The notes below the pieces were generated by a model. That model was not told the origin of the DNA and did no database searches. It saw only the letters and a program-made list of their open reading frames with translations. A program made the position numbers and the translations under genes. A DNA stretch of 64,000 nt, from the NCBI GenBank assembly GCA_021107945.1, contig JAIORV010000187.1:1-64000 (forward strand), given 5' to 3'. Position 1 is the first letter of the stretch; each line of letters starts with the position of its first letter. Below are positions 44,601 to 52,568 of this stretch, piece by piece. This DNA comes from Vulcanimicrobiota bacterium (GTDB taxonomy: Bacteria > Vulcanimicrobiota > JAJTBE01).

Positions 44601-44908
44601 TATATGAATGTTACTTTCTCAACCTTTTTACCGCCGTCGCCAACACTGTAAAGGTCTTTTCTGAAGAGTGGAGCCTGTTCCATTAACTTTTTTTCTTCCG
44701 GTCTTACAATAGTTGATGCTCTCGGTGACTCTTTCGATGTTTTTTCTTTTACCGGGAAGTTACCCGAAATATCAACCAGATCTACTTTTGCCTTTACATC
44801 TTCGGCTTTCACATCGGTCTTGGATGATATCTTTATTGTATCCTTTGCAACCGCTTGCTTTACCTTAGCGACATCTGGTCTTGTGTAAATATTATCTCGG
44901 ATCTCCAC
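41645..44908 (-). CDS. GH13 alpha-glucan enzyme, branching-enzyme-like
   Basis: This 1087-residue protein is read from the GTG behind GGCGGAG. A low-complexity leader (about 1-75) is followed by two starch-binding-like beta domains (about 80-200 and 205-290, the second CBM48-like). The GH13 catalytic barrel shows all four conserved regions: NDVVYNHF, GLRFDFTN with the nucleophile Asp, ITSAEEFP with the acid/base Glu, and VISNHDEVGN. A C-terminal beta domain ends the protein. The order and the HDEV motif fit glycogen branching or debranching enzymes. It is transcribed alone. Confidence 0.88.
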   Translation of the reverse strand: MEIRDNIYTRPDVAKVKQAVAKDTIKISSKTDVKAEDVKAKVDLVDISGNFPVKEKTSKESPRASTIVRPEEKKLMEQAPLFRKDLYSVGDGGKKVEKVTFIYDPGGRECLENLKLIGSWDKCSGKYSTEWKSSAVPMEKMEDGRYKATITVLDDAPHDWQWGVLADGPSGKGKWAVFEEGNLKFDPSVKDKTFLYSPTTSHKMGAYREKEDINFRYWAPHARDLSVKVWDDDPVKAQYIPMEKDAKTGTWSAKIDNGWKDMVGKNYVYDMVTSEGKRIERTDPYAREVQGIQKGINTIYLHPKTGKQVHQFHYEDGKKTFMRFTRFEIQGHGNAEAAYLKLFDKEGKPMTREALQERLGKIDGSLVEKFHEGEFNDFYENNIDEQGRIKLTKQGDAWASMINGAQGLTGLDYQLEVYNRDESGNLQMVGDVNKDGILQPVERKATPFNDPYTNEIQKEIGFERAGIITDLKAFEWKNDDVPRMTTDKSKYVIYQAHVGSIFGEAGNVRRSTFKDMIKKLEYFKDIGVNTIELLPTNAAEGTRDWGYIGTNSFAQTSNYGFVDDNGKWVNGTEALKRFVDAAHGKGFNVINDVVYNHFGGEFNQSWESDGSNNPWFNWDQPTENVGAAGLFKSSGSKSDVHLRGVMKDAQPKSDEKTKVESGKNSLFKGLRDTPWGAMPAYDQPQVSGFLVNNAMMQLDELNFDGLRFDFTNPIHDQSSGATPGWNMLRKMNREIHFFHPDAITSAEEFPNSPLITKPALSDGKGGAGFDNMWNTEFQHRLVHSHHQWGILQEAAQGAKTNMDKFMGHMIEHPGFESQMNSVTVISNHDEVGNADRIINVAQGGKQADAPEQWARNASRFAFGVGMLSPGIPIFFQGSESLANNRFSWAITSSWDIGWDWQDVGKDANWKNVTFNDGQITQYDRLLSMSPEQRENDRFYKDLSIDNKKIFEYLTSQDPENIDKAKYNVMRKMHSNFSRDVISLRKNSPAFDGDAEINRVYTHNENSVMAFHRKKNNEEFLVFSSLNKNDMGNYNIPLLDGKWKLTFNSDNTEYGGKGFGNGKEYVEGNAGSRFDLPAGGMLVYKRIG

Positions 44909-45319
44909 AATAACTCCGCCTTTCAAACAAGGAAAAATTTGGGATTAGAAACCTAATTAAAAATACACTCTCCCAAGTAATATTATACCTTTTTATTTGA
45001 GTCATGTTTGTTAAAGTTTCGTTAACGTTTTGTAAAAAGATGGATTCCGGGTGATTTTCAAGGAATTTCTATATATTTAGATAAGTAATAAAGTGCGATA
45101 TATTGTCAAGAACGGGCTTTTATTTGACTCCGATATTAATCAGCGAAGGATCTCCGAAAAACGAATCGTCCACGCTGTCATCCTGAGCGGAATATGATCT
45201 TTATCTTTCCTGAATAAGCCCTGGCAAGAACGGGTTTTGCATACCTCCGAAGTATTAATCAGCGAAGGATCTCTACCCCTGCGAACTTTGCGGTAAATAA
45301 TTACTTTTCATCAAAAAAC
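44909..45319. repeat. intergenic repeat block
   Basis: The gap holds a copy of the family with ATCAGCGAAGGATCTC (twice), GTCATCCTGAGCGGAATATG (from 45177) and GCCCTGGCAAGAACGG, matching the blocks near 16.8, 51.3 and 58.2 kb. CCTGCGAACTTTGC near its right end also occurs near 15035. No gene is seen. Confidence 0.65.
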
Positions 45320-46594
45320 ATGCCAGACAACAGAAACACTCATAAAAACAGCAATATAGAAATACATCAAAATCCTTACCCGGAATGGTATAGGTTTGTT
45401 ATTGAGGTAATTCTGTTTCTCACATATGTCGTGTTTGGAATGACATTTGCCGCGGCAGGAAGCTTTCTTAAAGATATTATGAAAGAGCTTTCGCTCACAT
45501 TGAGCCAGGCAAGTTTCTTGAATACAAGCGTGACATTTGCCAAAGTATTCGGACCCACGCTGGCGGCATTCATCGCGGCAAAACTGGGACTGAAGAAAGC
45601 TTTCCTCCTTGCCTCCACACTGATATGCCTGGGAATATTCGCTCCCCTCGCCCCCGATTACCCGATGCTTTTGCTTGCCCGGTTCGGAATGGGGATTGGT
45701 GGAGCACTTGTTATTGTCTATTTCACACCAATAACTATGCAATGGTTCTCCAAAGAAGAGAGGATTTTTGTAAACGGGATAAACTTTGTCTCCATCAGCG
45801 TCGGTATGATGCTGGGCTTTTTCATTACGGATCCTTTGATTAATGCACTGGGGGGATCCTGGAAAAAAGCTCTCATCATATATAGCTCCATCAGCATATT
45901 CCTTGCCATAATGTGGCTTATTTTCGGAAAAGAAAAAGACGGAAAGAATATACCTGCCCAAAAAACGGGAAATCCGTCGTGTATTTCAGGTTATATAGAT
46001 GCGCTAAAAGATAAGAATACATGGAAGATCACATTTGCATATGCGGGGACTCTCTGCCATTATATGACATTCATTACATATTTTCCGACTTTCTACAAGA
46101 ACTCACCGTTTTTTGCAACGGACTCATGGGTCTTAAAAGCTCCGGCCATCGTGATGTTATCGGGGATACCCGCGGTGCTTACAGGAATAATGTTATTGAA
46201 AATGTTCAAATTAAGAATTCCCATAATCAGGCTTGCAGGCTGTATTCTTGTGCCTGCGGCGATGGGGATGTTTCTATTCAAGGGTGAAGCTTCTATCCTT
46301 ATATGTGCCGTACTCACAGGGTTCGGCATGTTCTTATGGCGGTCTCCCTTTTTCACAATACCCCAGGAACTGCCCGGCGCTACCCCGGAGAAAGCCGGTT
46401 ATATGATGAGCATATTCTGGGCTGTGTCATACACTGCGGCGACCATAGCGGTATGGTCTGTGGGGAGACTCACGGAGATAACGGGGACTTTCATCCCCGG
46501 GTTTATCCTTGTTTCAATCCTTGCAGGATCATTACTGGTAGGATCGTTTATAATTCCGGAGACAGGCCAAAGTAGGATTAAAAAAAATAGCTAA
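45320..46594 (+). CDS. MFS transporter
   Basis: This 424-residue protein has 12 predicted transmembrane helices and the family's first-half pattern (LSQASFLNTSVTFAKVFGPT, then a helix-loop with LGLKKAFLLA and GMGIGGALVIVYF). It probably moves a small organic molecule; the substrate cannot be told. The start lacks a strong ribosome site, and a long repeat block lies upstream. Confidence 0.85.
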   Translation: MPDNRNTHKNSNIEIHQNPYPEWYRFVIEVILFLTYVVFGMTFAAAGSFLKDIMKELSLTLSQASFLNTSVTFAKVFGPTLAAFIAAKLGLKKAFLLASTLICLGIFAPLAPDYPMLLLARFGMGIGGALVIVYFTPITMQWFSKEERIFVNGINFVSISVGMMLGFFITDPLINALGGSWKKALIIYSSISIFLAIMWLIFGKEKDGKNIPAQKTGNPSCISGYIDALKDKNTWKITFAYAGTLCHYMTFITYFPTFYKNSPFFATDSWVLKAPAIVMLSGIPAVLTGIMLLKMFKLRIPIIRLAGCILVPAAMGMFLFKGEASILICAVLTGFGMFLWRSPFFTIPQELPGATPEKAGYMMSIFWAVSYTAATIAVWSVGRLTEITGTFIPGFILVSILAGSLLVGSFIIPETGQSRIKKNS

Positions 46595-46640
46595 GGGATT
46601 GGGGCTTGATATTTGGTTATATATATGATACCATTAATTT

Positions 46641-46889
46641 GTGAACATTAAAAAGTTCTATAAAAAAATTGAAGGCAATCCTTATAATGTAAGGTTCAAA
46701 GAATTAAGAACATTCCTTGATAAGATTGGTTTCAAGGCAAGGCGTTCGGGAAAGGGATCAAGCCATATTATTTACAAGATGGACGGCGTAAAGGGTATTT
46801 TAAACATTCAGGAAGATAAGAATAGAGAGGCAAAATATTACCAGGTCCAACAAGTGGTTAATTTTATCAAAAAGAATAATCTGATATAA
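46641..46889 (+). CDS. hicA: HicA-family toxin
   Basis: This 82-residue protein has the double-stranded-RNA-binding-like HicA fold, the family's GSSHIIYKM histidine motif (GxSH) and a basic N-terminus. HicA cuts mRNA. The GTG start is 46 bp after the transporter stop, and the antitoxin gene starts 13 bp after its stop. No strong promoter is seen. Confidence 0.85.
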   Translation: MNIKKFYKKIEGNPYNVRFKELRTFLDKIGFKARRSGKGSSHIIYKMDGVKGILNIQEDKNREAKYYQVQQVVNFIKKNNLI

Positions 46890-46902
46890 GGTGGTATTAA
46901 AT

Positions 46903-47253
46903 ATGTTTTATAATCTGGAAGATTATACTCTTAAAATATTTCCTGGCGAAGATGGAAAGGGATATATAGCAACTACTTTTGAGATGCCAGCTATTTCAGG
47001 TTTCGGGGATACAATTGAGGATGCTATGAAGGAGTTCAGAGAAGCGTTTAGCCTTGCAAGAGAAGTTCTTGAGGAAGATAACGAAGACATGCCGGAACCG
47101 CTCAGTAAGAAAAGATACAGTGGGCAATTCACCATTCGAATCCCAAAGGATCTGCATTATCGTCTTGCTGAAGCTGCATCAAATCAACAGATAAGCGTTA
47201 ATCAACTGATAAATTATTTACTATCGAAAAGTGTCGGAGAATTATGCGCTTGA
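46903..47253 (+). CDS. hicB: HicB-family antitoxin
   Basis: This 116-residue protein is read from the ATG eight bases after AAGGTGG. The N-terminal RNase-H-like HicB fold has GKGYIATTFEMPAISGFGD, and DAMKEFREAFSLAREVLEE follows. The C-terminal part is a ribbon-helix-helix (QFTIRIPKDLHYRLAEAASN, then ISVNQLINYLLS). It neutralises HicA and represses the operon. This is the ordinary toxin-first arrangement. Confidence 0.88.
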   Translation: MFYNLEDYTLKIFPGEDGKGYIATTFEMPAISGFGDTIEDAMKEFREAFSLAREVLEEDNEDMPEPLSKKRYSGQFTIRIPKDLHYRLAEAASNQQISVNQLINYLLSKSVGELCA

Positions 47254-47304
47254 TAATTTATTGAATTGATATAAGCATTTCTATCGCTTGATACCATTTT
47301 GCAT

Positions 47305-48075
47305 TCAAATTTTGACGCCATCTTCGAACAGCTTTCTTGTCAGCTCCAGATCCTCAGGATTGTCAACATTAAAACCCGCCTCGGCGTATTTTGTCTCGAT
47401 TCCCTTGCCTGAACATTTCATTATTGTATATATTTGGCCCTCTATCTCTTTTATGGTAAGTTTCCCCAAAATAAGTTTTATCAGGAAACCAAATCCCAGG
47501 AGCGATGCAAGTCCGAATGGATTTTTCCTATTATCGGAAAGCTTGTTAAAAAAAGCTTCGCACGAATCTATTATCTCCGGGTTCATGAGAAACAATCCTG
47601 TTCCGCAAAATGTCCCGTCTTTTAATTTAACATATGTATGTCTTAAATCCGGATATTTCTTTTCCGAGTTTTTCTTTGAAAGGTATGCGTATGTAATATC
47701 CACCCGCACTCCGACGCTTCTTGTAATGAAGTCTTCAATCACATTGGAATTGATCATAGGCAAATCACATGGAAGCACGAGAACCCGCTTTGGCTTTGGT
47801 TCAAGGGCTTTAACGCCCAATTTAAGCGATGTGGCGATTGAATCTCCCCCGTTGACAATTAAATCAACTTTATTCTTAATGTCCGCCGGGACATGCTCCG
47901 GATCTGCAACCAGGACCACTCTGTCGATCTGCTCAACCTGGCGAACGGCATCTATGGAATATTCAACCATTATTTTATTGTCGATTTTTATAAATGCTTT
48001 GCCACGGGATTTGCAATATTTCTTCAGGGATTTATCTACTCCACCCCCGGCAAGTATTATTGCATCAATTTTCAT
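47305..48075 (-). CDS. MobA-like NTP-transferase family protein
   Basis: This 256-residue protein has the nucleotidyltransferase signature AIILAGGG followed by KSRGKAFIKI, which supplies the conserved Lys, and VLPCDLPMI with the metal-binding Asp. It is closer to MobA/MocA-type proteins than to IspD. The next gene upstream in the operon is ispE (20-bp gap), an order also seen in some Firmicutes-like genomes. Its substrate cannot be told. Confidence 0.8.
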   Translation of the reverse strand: MKIDAIILAGGGVDKSLKKYCKSRGKAFIKIDNKIMVEYSIDAVRQVEQIDRVVLVADPEHVPADIKNKVDLIVNGGDSIATSLKLGVKALEPKPKRVLVLPCDLPMINSNVIEDFITRSVGVRVDITYAYLSKKNSEKKYPDLRHTYVKLKDGTFCGTGLFLMNPEIIDSCEAFFNKLSDNRKNPFGLASLLGFGFLIKLILGKLTIKEIEGQIYTIMKCSGKGIETKYAEAGFNVDNPEDLELTRKLFEDGVKI

Positions 48076-48095
48076 TCCTATCCAACACTCCGATT

Positions 48096-48977
48096 TTAAA
48101 TGGTTGTTGCCCTGACAACCCTCCCCAGTTTCATTAGGTTATTCAAAACATCATCACTTAAATTCATATTCTCAAATATCCCAAATACGGCGGAACCACT
48201 GCCGGTCATGAGCGCGCCAAGGGCACCGGATCTCATAAGTCTATTCTTTATGGCCTGGATAGGAGAGTGTTTCTTTATTATCAAAGCTTCAAAATCATTA
48301 AACAGGTTCCCCGCCATTCCCATGAGATTCCTTCCATAAAGGGACTTCATGAAACTGTCAAGTCCGCTTCCCCTTGAAAAGTAGCCTCCCTCGTCCCATT
48401 CCATGTAAGCATCGGCAGTGGAGACTTTGAAAGTCGGGCAGACAAGTATGATGGGAAATTTTGGTCTCATGCCCCTGCTGATATATGTAATTTTATCTCC
48501 TTTTCCTTTCCCGATCGCAAGTCCTCCCCTGAGGAAAAACGGTACATCCGCCCCTATCTGAGCGGCATAATTCTGAAGCTCCAACTCGGTAAGGTTTAAT
48601 TTCCAGAGCCTGTTCAAACCCTTGAGTGTGCAAGCGGCATCACTGCTTCCACCGCCAAGCCCCGCTCCTATGGGAATATTCTTTCTAAGGAATATCTTTG
48701 CGCCCTTGTTGACATTTTTCATTCTCGCGACCAGACTTGCAGATTTGAAAACAAGGTTTGCCAGGGGATCCTGGAGTTCATCTGAGTCGGTCAGAACTTC
48801 AATATCTCTGTTTGTCTCCTGAAAATAGAGGTGATCATAAAAAGATATAGTTTGATAGACGGTATTAATCTCATGATAACCGTCCTCTCGTCGTTCAAGT
48901 ACCTCAAGCACATAATTGATTTTTGCGGGAGCTTGCATATTAAATTGAAAATTGTCCGGGTTTATGGTTTTCATCAT
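48096..48977 (-). CDS. ispE: 4-diphosphocytidyl-2-C-methyl-D-erythritol kinase
   Basis: This 293-residue protein starts at the ATG five bases after GGAAGG; the frame is open for 32 codons more but without support. It is a GHMP kinase of the MEP isoprenoid route. Motif 1 is APAKINYVLEVLERREDGYH, and the ATP loop is PIGAGLGGGSSDAA. The C-terminal GSGSAVFGIF is motif 3. The gene overlaps none of its neighbours and precedes the MobA-like gene. Confidence 0.95.
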   Translation of the reverse strand: MMKTINPDNFQFNMQAPAKINYVLEVLERREDGYHEINTVYQTISFYDHLYFQETNRDIEVLTDSDELQDPLANLVFKSASLVARMKNVNKGAKIFLRKNIPIGAGLGGGSSDAACTLKGLNRLWKLNLTELELQNYAAQIGADVPFFLRGGLAIGKGKGDKITYISRGMRPKFPIILVCPTFKVSTADAYMEWDEGGYFSRGSGLDSFMKSLYGRNLMGMAGNLFNDFEALIIKKHSPIQAIKNRLMRSGALGALMTGSGSAVFGIFENMNLSDDVLNNLMKLGRVVRATTI

Positions 48978-49181
48978 ACCTGCCTTCCAGACTGGAGGCG
49001 AGAAATGAGAAGCGGGAGGCGGGATCCAACCTCTGATCTCTGACCTGAGACTATCGAATAAGTGATTTTTCACCGCGGAGTTCGCAGAGGATAATCGAAG
49101 TCCGTTTATCGGGATGGGGACATCCCTCCTACAGATCCGGCCTCTGGCCTCCGATCTCCATTATCCATTATCCATTATCCA
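48978..49181. repeat. composite intergenic repeat block
   Basis: It carries the TATCGAATAAGTGATTTTTC unit with ACCGC (49052-49076), TTTATCGGGATGGGGACATC (from 49105) and tandem TTATCCATTATCC words near 49160-49190. It shares these with 40902-41644. Confidence 0.65.
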
Positions 49182-51167
49182 TTATCCGTTATTCATAATC
49201 CTTCTTGCTTCGGGCTTTCCGCCGGATTTCTTTTCCTTCATTAAAAGGATTACTTCCCTGGAATTTTTTCCGGCTGCATCGTAAAGCCGTTTCAAATCCA
49301 CGTAATGTTTTGCAGGGACATAGTATTTTTCAAGTTTGAAAACATATGAATACTCTATCTTATTACCTTCCTGCTTACACTTGATATCAAGGGAGCCTGC
49401 CCAGTTCTTCAGGCTGACTTCTTTGGGAAGGGACACAACTTTAACATCATCAGGAAGTGTAAGAGTTAATGATTTTTTCTCCATTCCCAGGCTACCGAGA
49501 AGCACCGGGAATTTCCTTTCCGACGACTCTTGCTGAATAAATGTCATCTTCCTGCTTGCCGGAATAAGGGGAAGATTAACAATCCAGTAGTTGCCGGATA
49601 CAACGGGATAATCCTGCGCCATAAATGCAATTTCAATTTCGATCCTGTCTTTATCGTCATTCTTGTTAAAATCAACACTCAGAAGTTTCGCCTCTTCGCT
49701 CATTGTCTGGATAAGTCTTCCAAAAACAGCATTTTTCTGGACGGACGTCCGCATCATTATCAGGAGTCCTTCCCATAGCGCCCTCTTTGTCCCTGTTTCA
49801 TAAAGTGTCATTTTTACGCCGAGTGCTCCATCGGATGAAAGCTCGGCCCTGGAGGTCATCTCCTCGACATTTTTTTCAGGAGCGCTGATGGATGTCAAGG
49901 CAAGGCCCATTCCGCCGGGCTTCAGAACAAGTATTCCCCTGCCCTGCTCACCGGGATAAAGCGACATCGATTTGCTCATGGGATGGTTTGCATTGAGATA
50001 CTTCCATTTTCCATCAATCTTCACCGCCGCCATAATAGTGCCAAACTGATATGGAATGGCAATCTGGGGGAGGACCTTCCCGTGCTTCTGATTGCTCATA
50101 ATTGCAGGATAGGCGTCAAACCCCGCCGCCCTTAACATTGATATGAAAAGCAGTTGGGCATCATTTGAGCTCATTACTTTTGCCTCAAGCAATTTATCGG
50201 ACATAAAAACAGTATAATGATCTGAGTCAAATCCCAGGTTCATCGTTCTTTTTTTCCTGATAAAATCAGCGAGGACAAGGATAATATCGTTTTTATCGGT
50301 TACTCCGCGGGTTAGTTCTTTCACCTTCTCCTTCACCTTTACTCCGGGCTGTAATTCAACCTCCATTGCCTTGTAGAGCACATCTGACATTGTCTTCCAG
50401 TTGGGGAAAGTGGAGACCATAACAGAGGATATCCGGTCCCTGAGAGGTGGCGCCGCAGGCTCGTTCTCCACGCTTTTCATGTCCTTCAACTGCCATTTAT
50501 AGCTCTTACCGCCTTTTATACGTGAAACTTTCGGAGACGCCTTTCCTTTGTCCATCCCGGGAGTAAAGTAATGTATCTTCACCCCTTTTTTAAAGATTTT
50601 TACAACAAATTGGGTGTCAAGAATGGGTATCTCATCCCTGGTGAATGAAAGAGCCCAATAATAATTGCTGATCCAGGGCTTTTTATTATAAGTTAAAAAT
50701 TTGAATTCAATAATATCTCCCTCTTTTGCCTCAGCAAAATCAAGAGTGGTGATTCCCATGTCTTTATAAAGGGGCATTCTTTCCTTAAAAGGAAAACTCT
50801 TTGTAATTTGCTTCTTTTTGTCAAGCTCCTTTACAGTGCCGTCCGGTTTGATTATCCTTGCAATCTCAACCTTGACCACCTGATCGGGCTTCAGAAACGG
50901 TCTTGAAATCCTGTGATATTTTCTGAAGGACTCCTTTTTCAATAATTTGATTACTTCATGCTCAGTAAGAGTTACGGAGGAGTCCTTGTTGTAATCGGAG
51001 CCGATGTAATCATATAAAATGATCGCATTTGCATCGGGGAATTTCTCCTTACCCGGTGAGTCTTTCCATTTCTCGATTTTCTCCGAATAAGATACACAAG
51101 TCAGGAGAAGAGAAAATGCAATTGTAAGTATTATCACAGATGATAATATTTTTGACTTTATTCTCAT
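49182..51167 (-). CDS. secreted DUF3857/transglutaminase-like protein
   Basis: This 661-residue protein has a signal peptide (IILTIAFSLLLTCVSYS). The N-terminal DUF3857 domain runs from about 45 to 230 (SVTLTEHEVIKLLK, then YKDMGITTLDFAEAKEGDII). A transglutaminase-like fold (about 260-390) has LFISMLRAAGFDAYPAIM, in which the catalytic cysteine of active enzymes is not seen. A C-terminal beta domain (about 420-640) completes it. Such proteins are exported and have no fixed role. The ATG follows GAGGTG. Confidence 0.8.
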   Translation of the reverse strand: MRIKSKILSSVIILTIAFSLLLTCVSYSEKIEKWKDSPGKEKFPDANAIILYDYIGSDYNKDSSVTLTEHEVIKLLKKESFRKYHRISRPFLKPDQVVKVEIARIIKPDGTVKELDKKKQITKSFPFKERMPLYKDMGITTLDFAEAKEGDIIEFKFLTYNKKPWISNYYWALSFTRDEIPILDTQFVVKIFKKGVKIHYFTPGMDKGKASPKVSRIKGGKSYKWQLKDMKSVENEPAAPPLRDRISSVMVSTFPNWKTMSDVLYKAMEVELQPGVKVKEKVKELTRGVTDKNDIILVLADFIRKKRTMNLGFDSDHYTVFMSDKLLEAKVMSSNDAQLLFISMLRAAGFDAYPAIMSNQKHGKVLPQIAIPYQFGTIMAAVKIDGKWKYLNANHPMSKSMSLYPGEQGRGILVLKPGGMGLALTSISAPEKNVEEMTSRAELSSDGALGVKMTLYETGTKRALWEGLLIMMRTSVQKNAVFGRLIQTMSEEAKLLSVDFNKNDDKDRIEIEIAFMAQDYPVVSGNYWIVNLPLIPASRKMTFIQQESSERKFPVLLGSLGMEKKSLTLTLPDDVKVVSLPKEVSLKNWAGSLDIKCKQEGNKIEYSYVFKLEKYYVPAKHYVDLKRLYDAAGKNSREVILLMKEKKSGGKPEARRIMNNG

Positions 51168-51587
51168 ATGTACACCTCGTTTGCCAGAATTGAATCAGGA
51201 GTAACGCAATTGTCATTCTGAGCGTTACAAGAAAGAATAACTTAACTCCAATGACTTTCTCAAAGACGGAATATTCTTGATGTTCGTTATTCACATAGCG
51301 AAGAATCTCCTTATGCCTTGGATTGGTTTGACGAGATCCTTCGCTGTGGAAGACATCGGAGATAAGTAAAATCCGTCCTTGCCAAGGTTATTCAGGAAAG
51401 GTAAAGATCATATTCCACTCAGGATGACAGTTTTACGCATTTCTTTCCTGTAAATGCGTAAGTCCAATTAAAAAATATATAAAGTGGTCATTATGCAAAA
51501 CCGGAATCAGAGCAAGCTTTTTATAACGAATATATAACTATTTCCAATTTAAATAACGATTAATAATATCCTGTAAGAATTCCGTTT
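51168..51587. repeat. intergenic repeat block
   Basis: The stretch at 51371-51428 is the reverse complement of the 45177-45235 copy (CATATTCCACTCAGGATGAC and related words). No gene is seen in the gap. Confidence 0.65.
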
Positions 51588-52565
51588 TCAGTCCAAAATA
51601 TTATGACAAGCCACAAATCTCCCTTCGATTTTTTCCTCAATTGGAGGCATCGATTTTTTACATATTGCGGTTGAATTCTCACAACGTGGACAGAAAGGGC
51701 ATCCCGGTGGGATATTAAGAGGATCCGGCGGTTCCCCGGGTATTACACCCAATTCACGTTTTGCACTCACATCGGGAACCGACTCCAGTAATCCCCCCGT
51801 ATATGGATGGAGAGGCTTCTTGAAAATTGAGTCAGTTGGGCCGATTTCAACTATTCTTCCAAAATACATTACAGCGACTCGCCGGGAAATATTCCTGACA
51901 ACTGCAAGATCATGACTGATGAAGAGGCAGGAAAAACCTATTTTTTCTCTCAAGTCTTCCAGCATATTTATAATCTGCGCCTGAATTGACACATCCAGCG
52001 CAGAGACAGGCTCATCGGCGACAATAAATGAAGGTGAAAGTGAAAGCGAGCGAGCTATAAGAACCCTCTGTCGCTGGCCGCCACTCAACTGGTGAGGGAA
52101 ACGATTGAGAAAGGTTGAATTCAGCCCCACCTCTTCTAATCTCTTTACCGTTTCCTCTTTCAGCTTTGATTTTGGCACGATATTATGAATCCTCAGAGGC
52201 TCGGATACTATCTCGCAAATTGACATACGAGGATTCAGCGAGGAGAGCGGATCCTGGAAAATTATCTGAATTTTTCTCCTCAGCTTTCTCAGGGACTCTC
52301 CCTTAATATTCTGTATCTCATTTCCCTCAAAGATAATTTTGCCGCTGTCGGGTTGGATAAGCCTTGCTATAATTCTTCCCATTGTAGTCTTTCCACATCC
52401 TGATTCACCCACGAGCCCGAATGTCTCGCCTTTCATGATATGGAAGCTGACATTATCAACAGCCCTAATCACTCCATGCTTCCTTGCAAAAAAATAACCC
52501 GTTTGAACGGGAAATTCTTTAACAAGATTATTAACTCTTAGTATGCAATCATTATTTACTATCAT
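51588..52565 (-). CDS. Opp/Dpp/Nik-type ABC transporter ATP-binding protein
   Basis: This 325-residue ATPase has Walker A GESGCGKTT, signature LSGGQRQRV, and Walker B with the switch residues in FIVADEPVSALD. The C-terminal oligopeptide/dipeptide extension contains PPGCPFCPRC. It fits OppF/DppF/NikE proteins. No permease, partner ATPase or binding protein is in the window. The gene begins 3 bp after the LarA-family gene, so the two are one transcript. Confidence 0.9.
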   Translation of the reverse strand: MIVNNDCILRVNNLVKEFPVQTGYFFARKHGVIRAVDNVSFHIMKGETFGLVGESGCGKTTMGRIIARLIQPDSGKIIFEGNEIQNIKGESLRKLRRKIQIIFQDPLSSLNPRMSICEIVSEPLRIHNIVPKSKLKEETVKRLEEVGLNSTFLNRFPHQLSGGQRQRVLIARSLSLSPSFIVADEPVSALDVSIQAQIINMLEDLREKIGFSCLFISHDLAVVRNISRRVAVMYFGRIVEIGPTDSIFKKPLHPYTGGLLESVPDVSAKRELGVIPGEPPDPLNIPPGCPFCPRCENSTAICKKSMPPIEEKIEGRFVACHNILD

Positions 52566-52568
52566 CAG

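Noticed and set aside
43796-44686. A 296-residue open frame antisense to the GH13 gene
   Set aside because: The GH13 frame has full catalytic motifs. The antisense frame has only composition effects and no ribosome site.
47288-48115. A 275-residue plus-strand frame over the MobA-like gene
   Set aside because: It is antisense to a gene with clear nucleotidyltransferase motifs and ends inside ispE.
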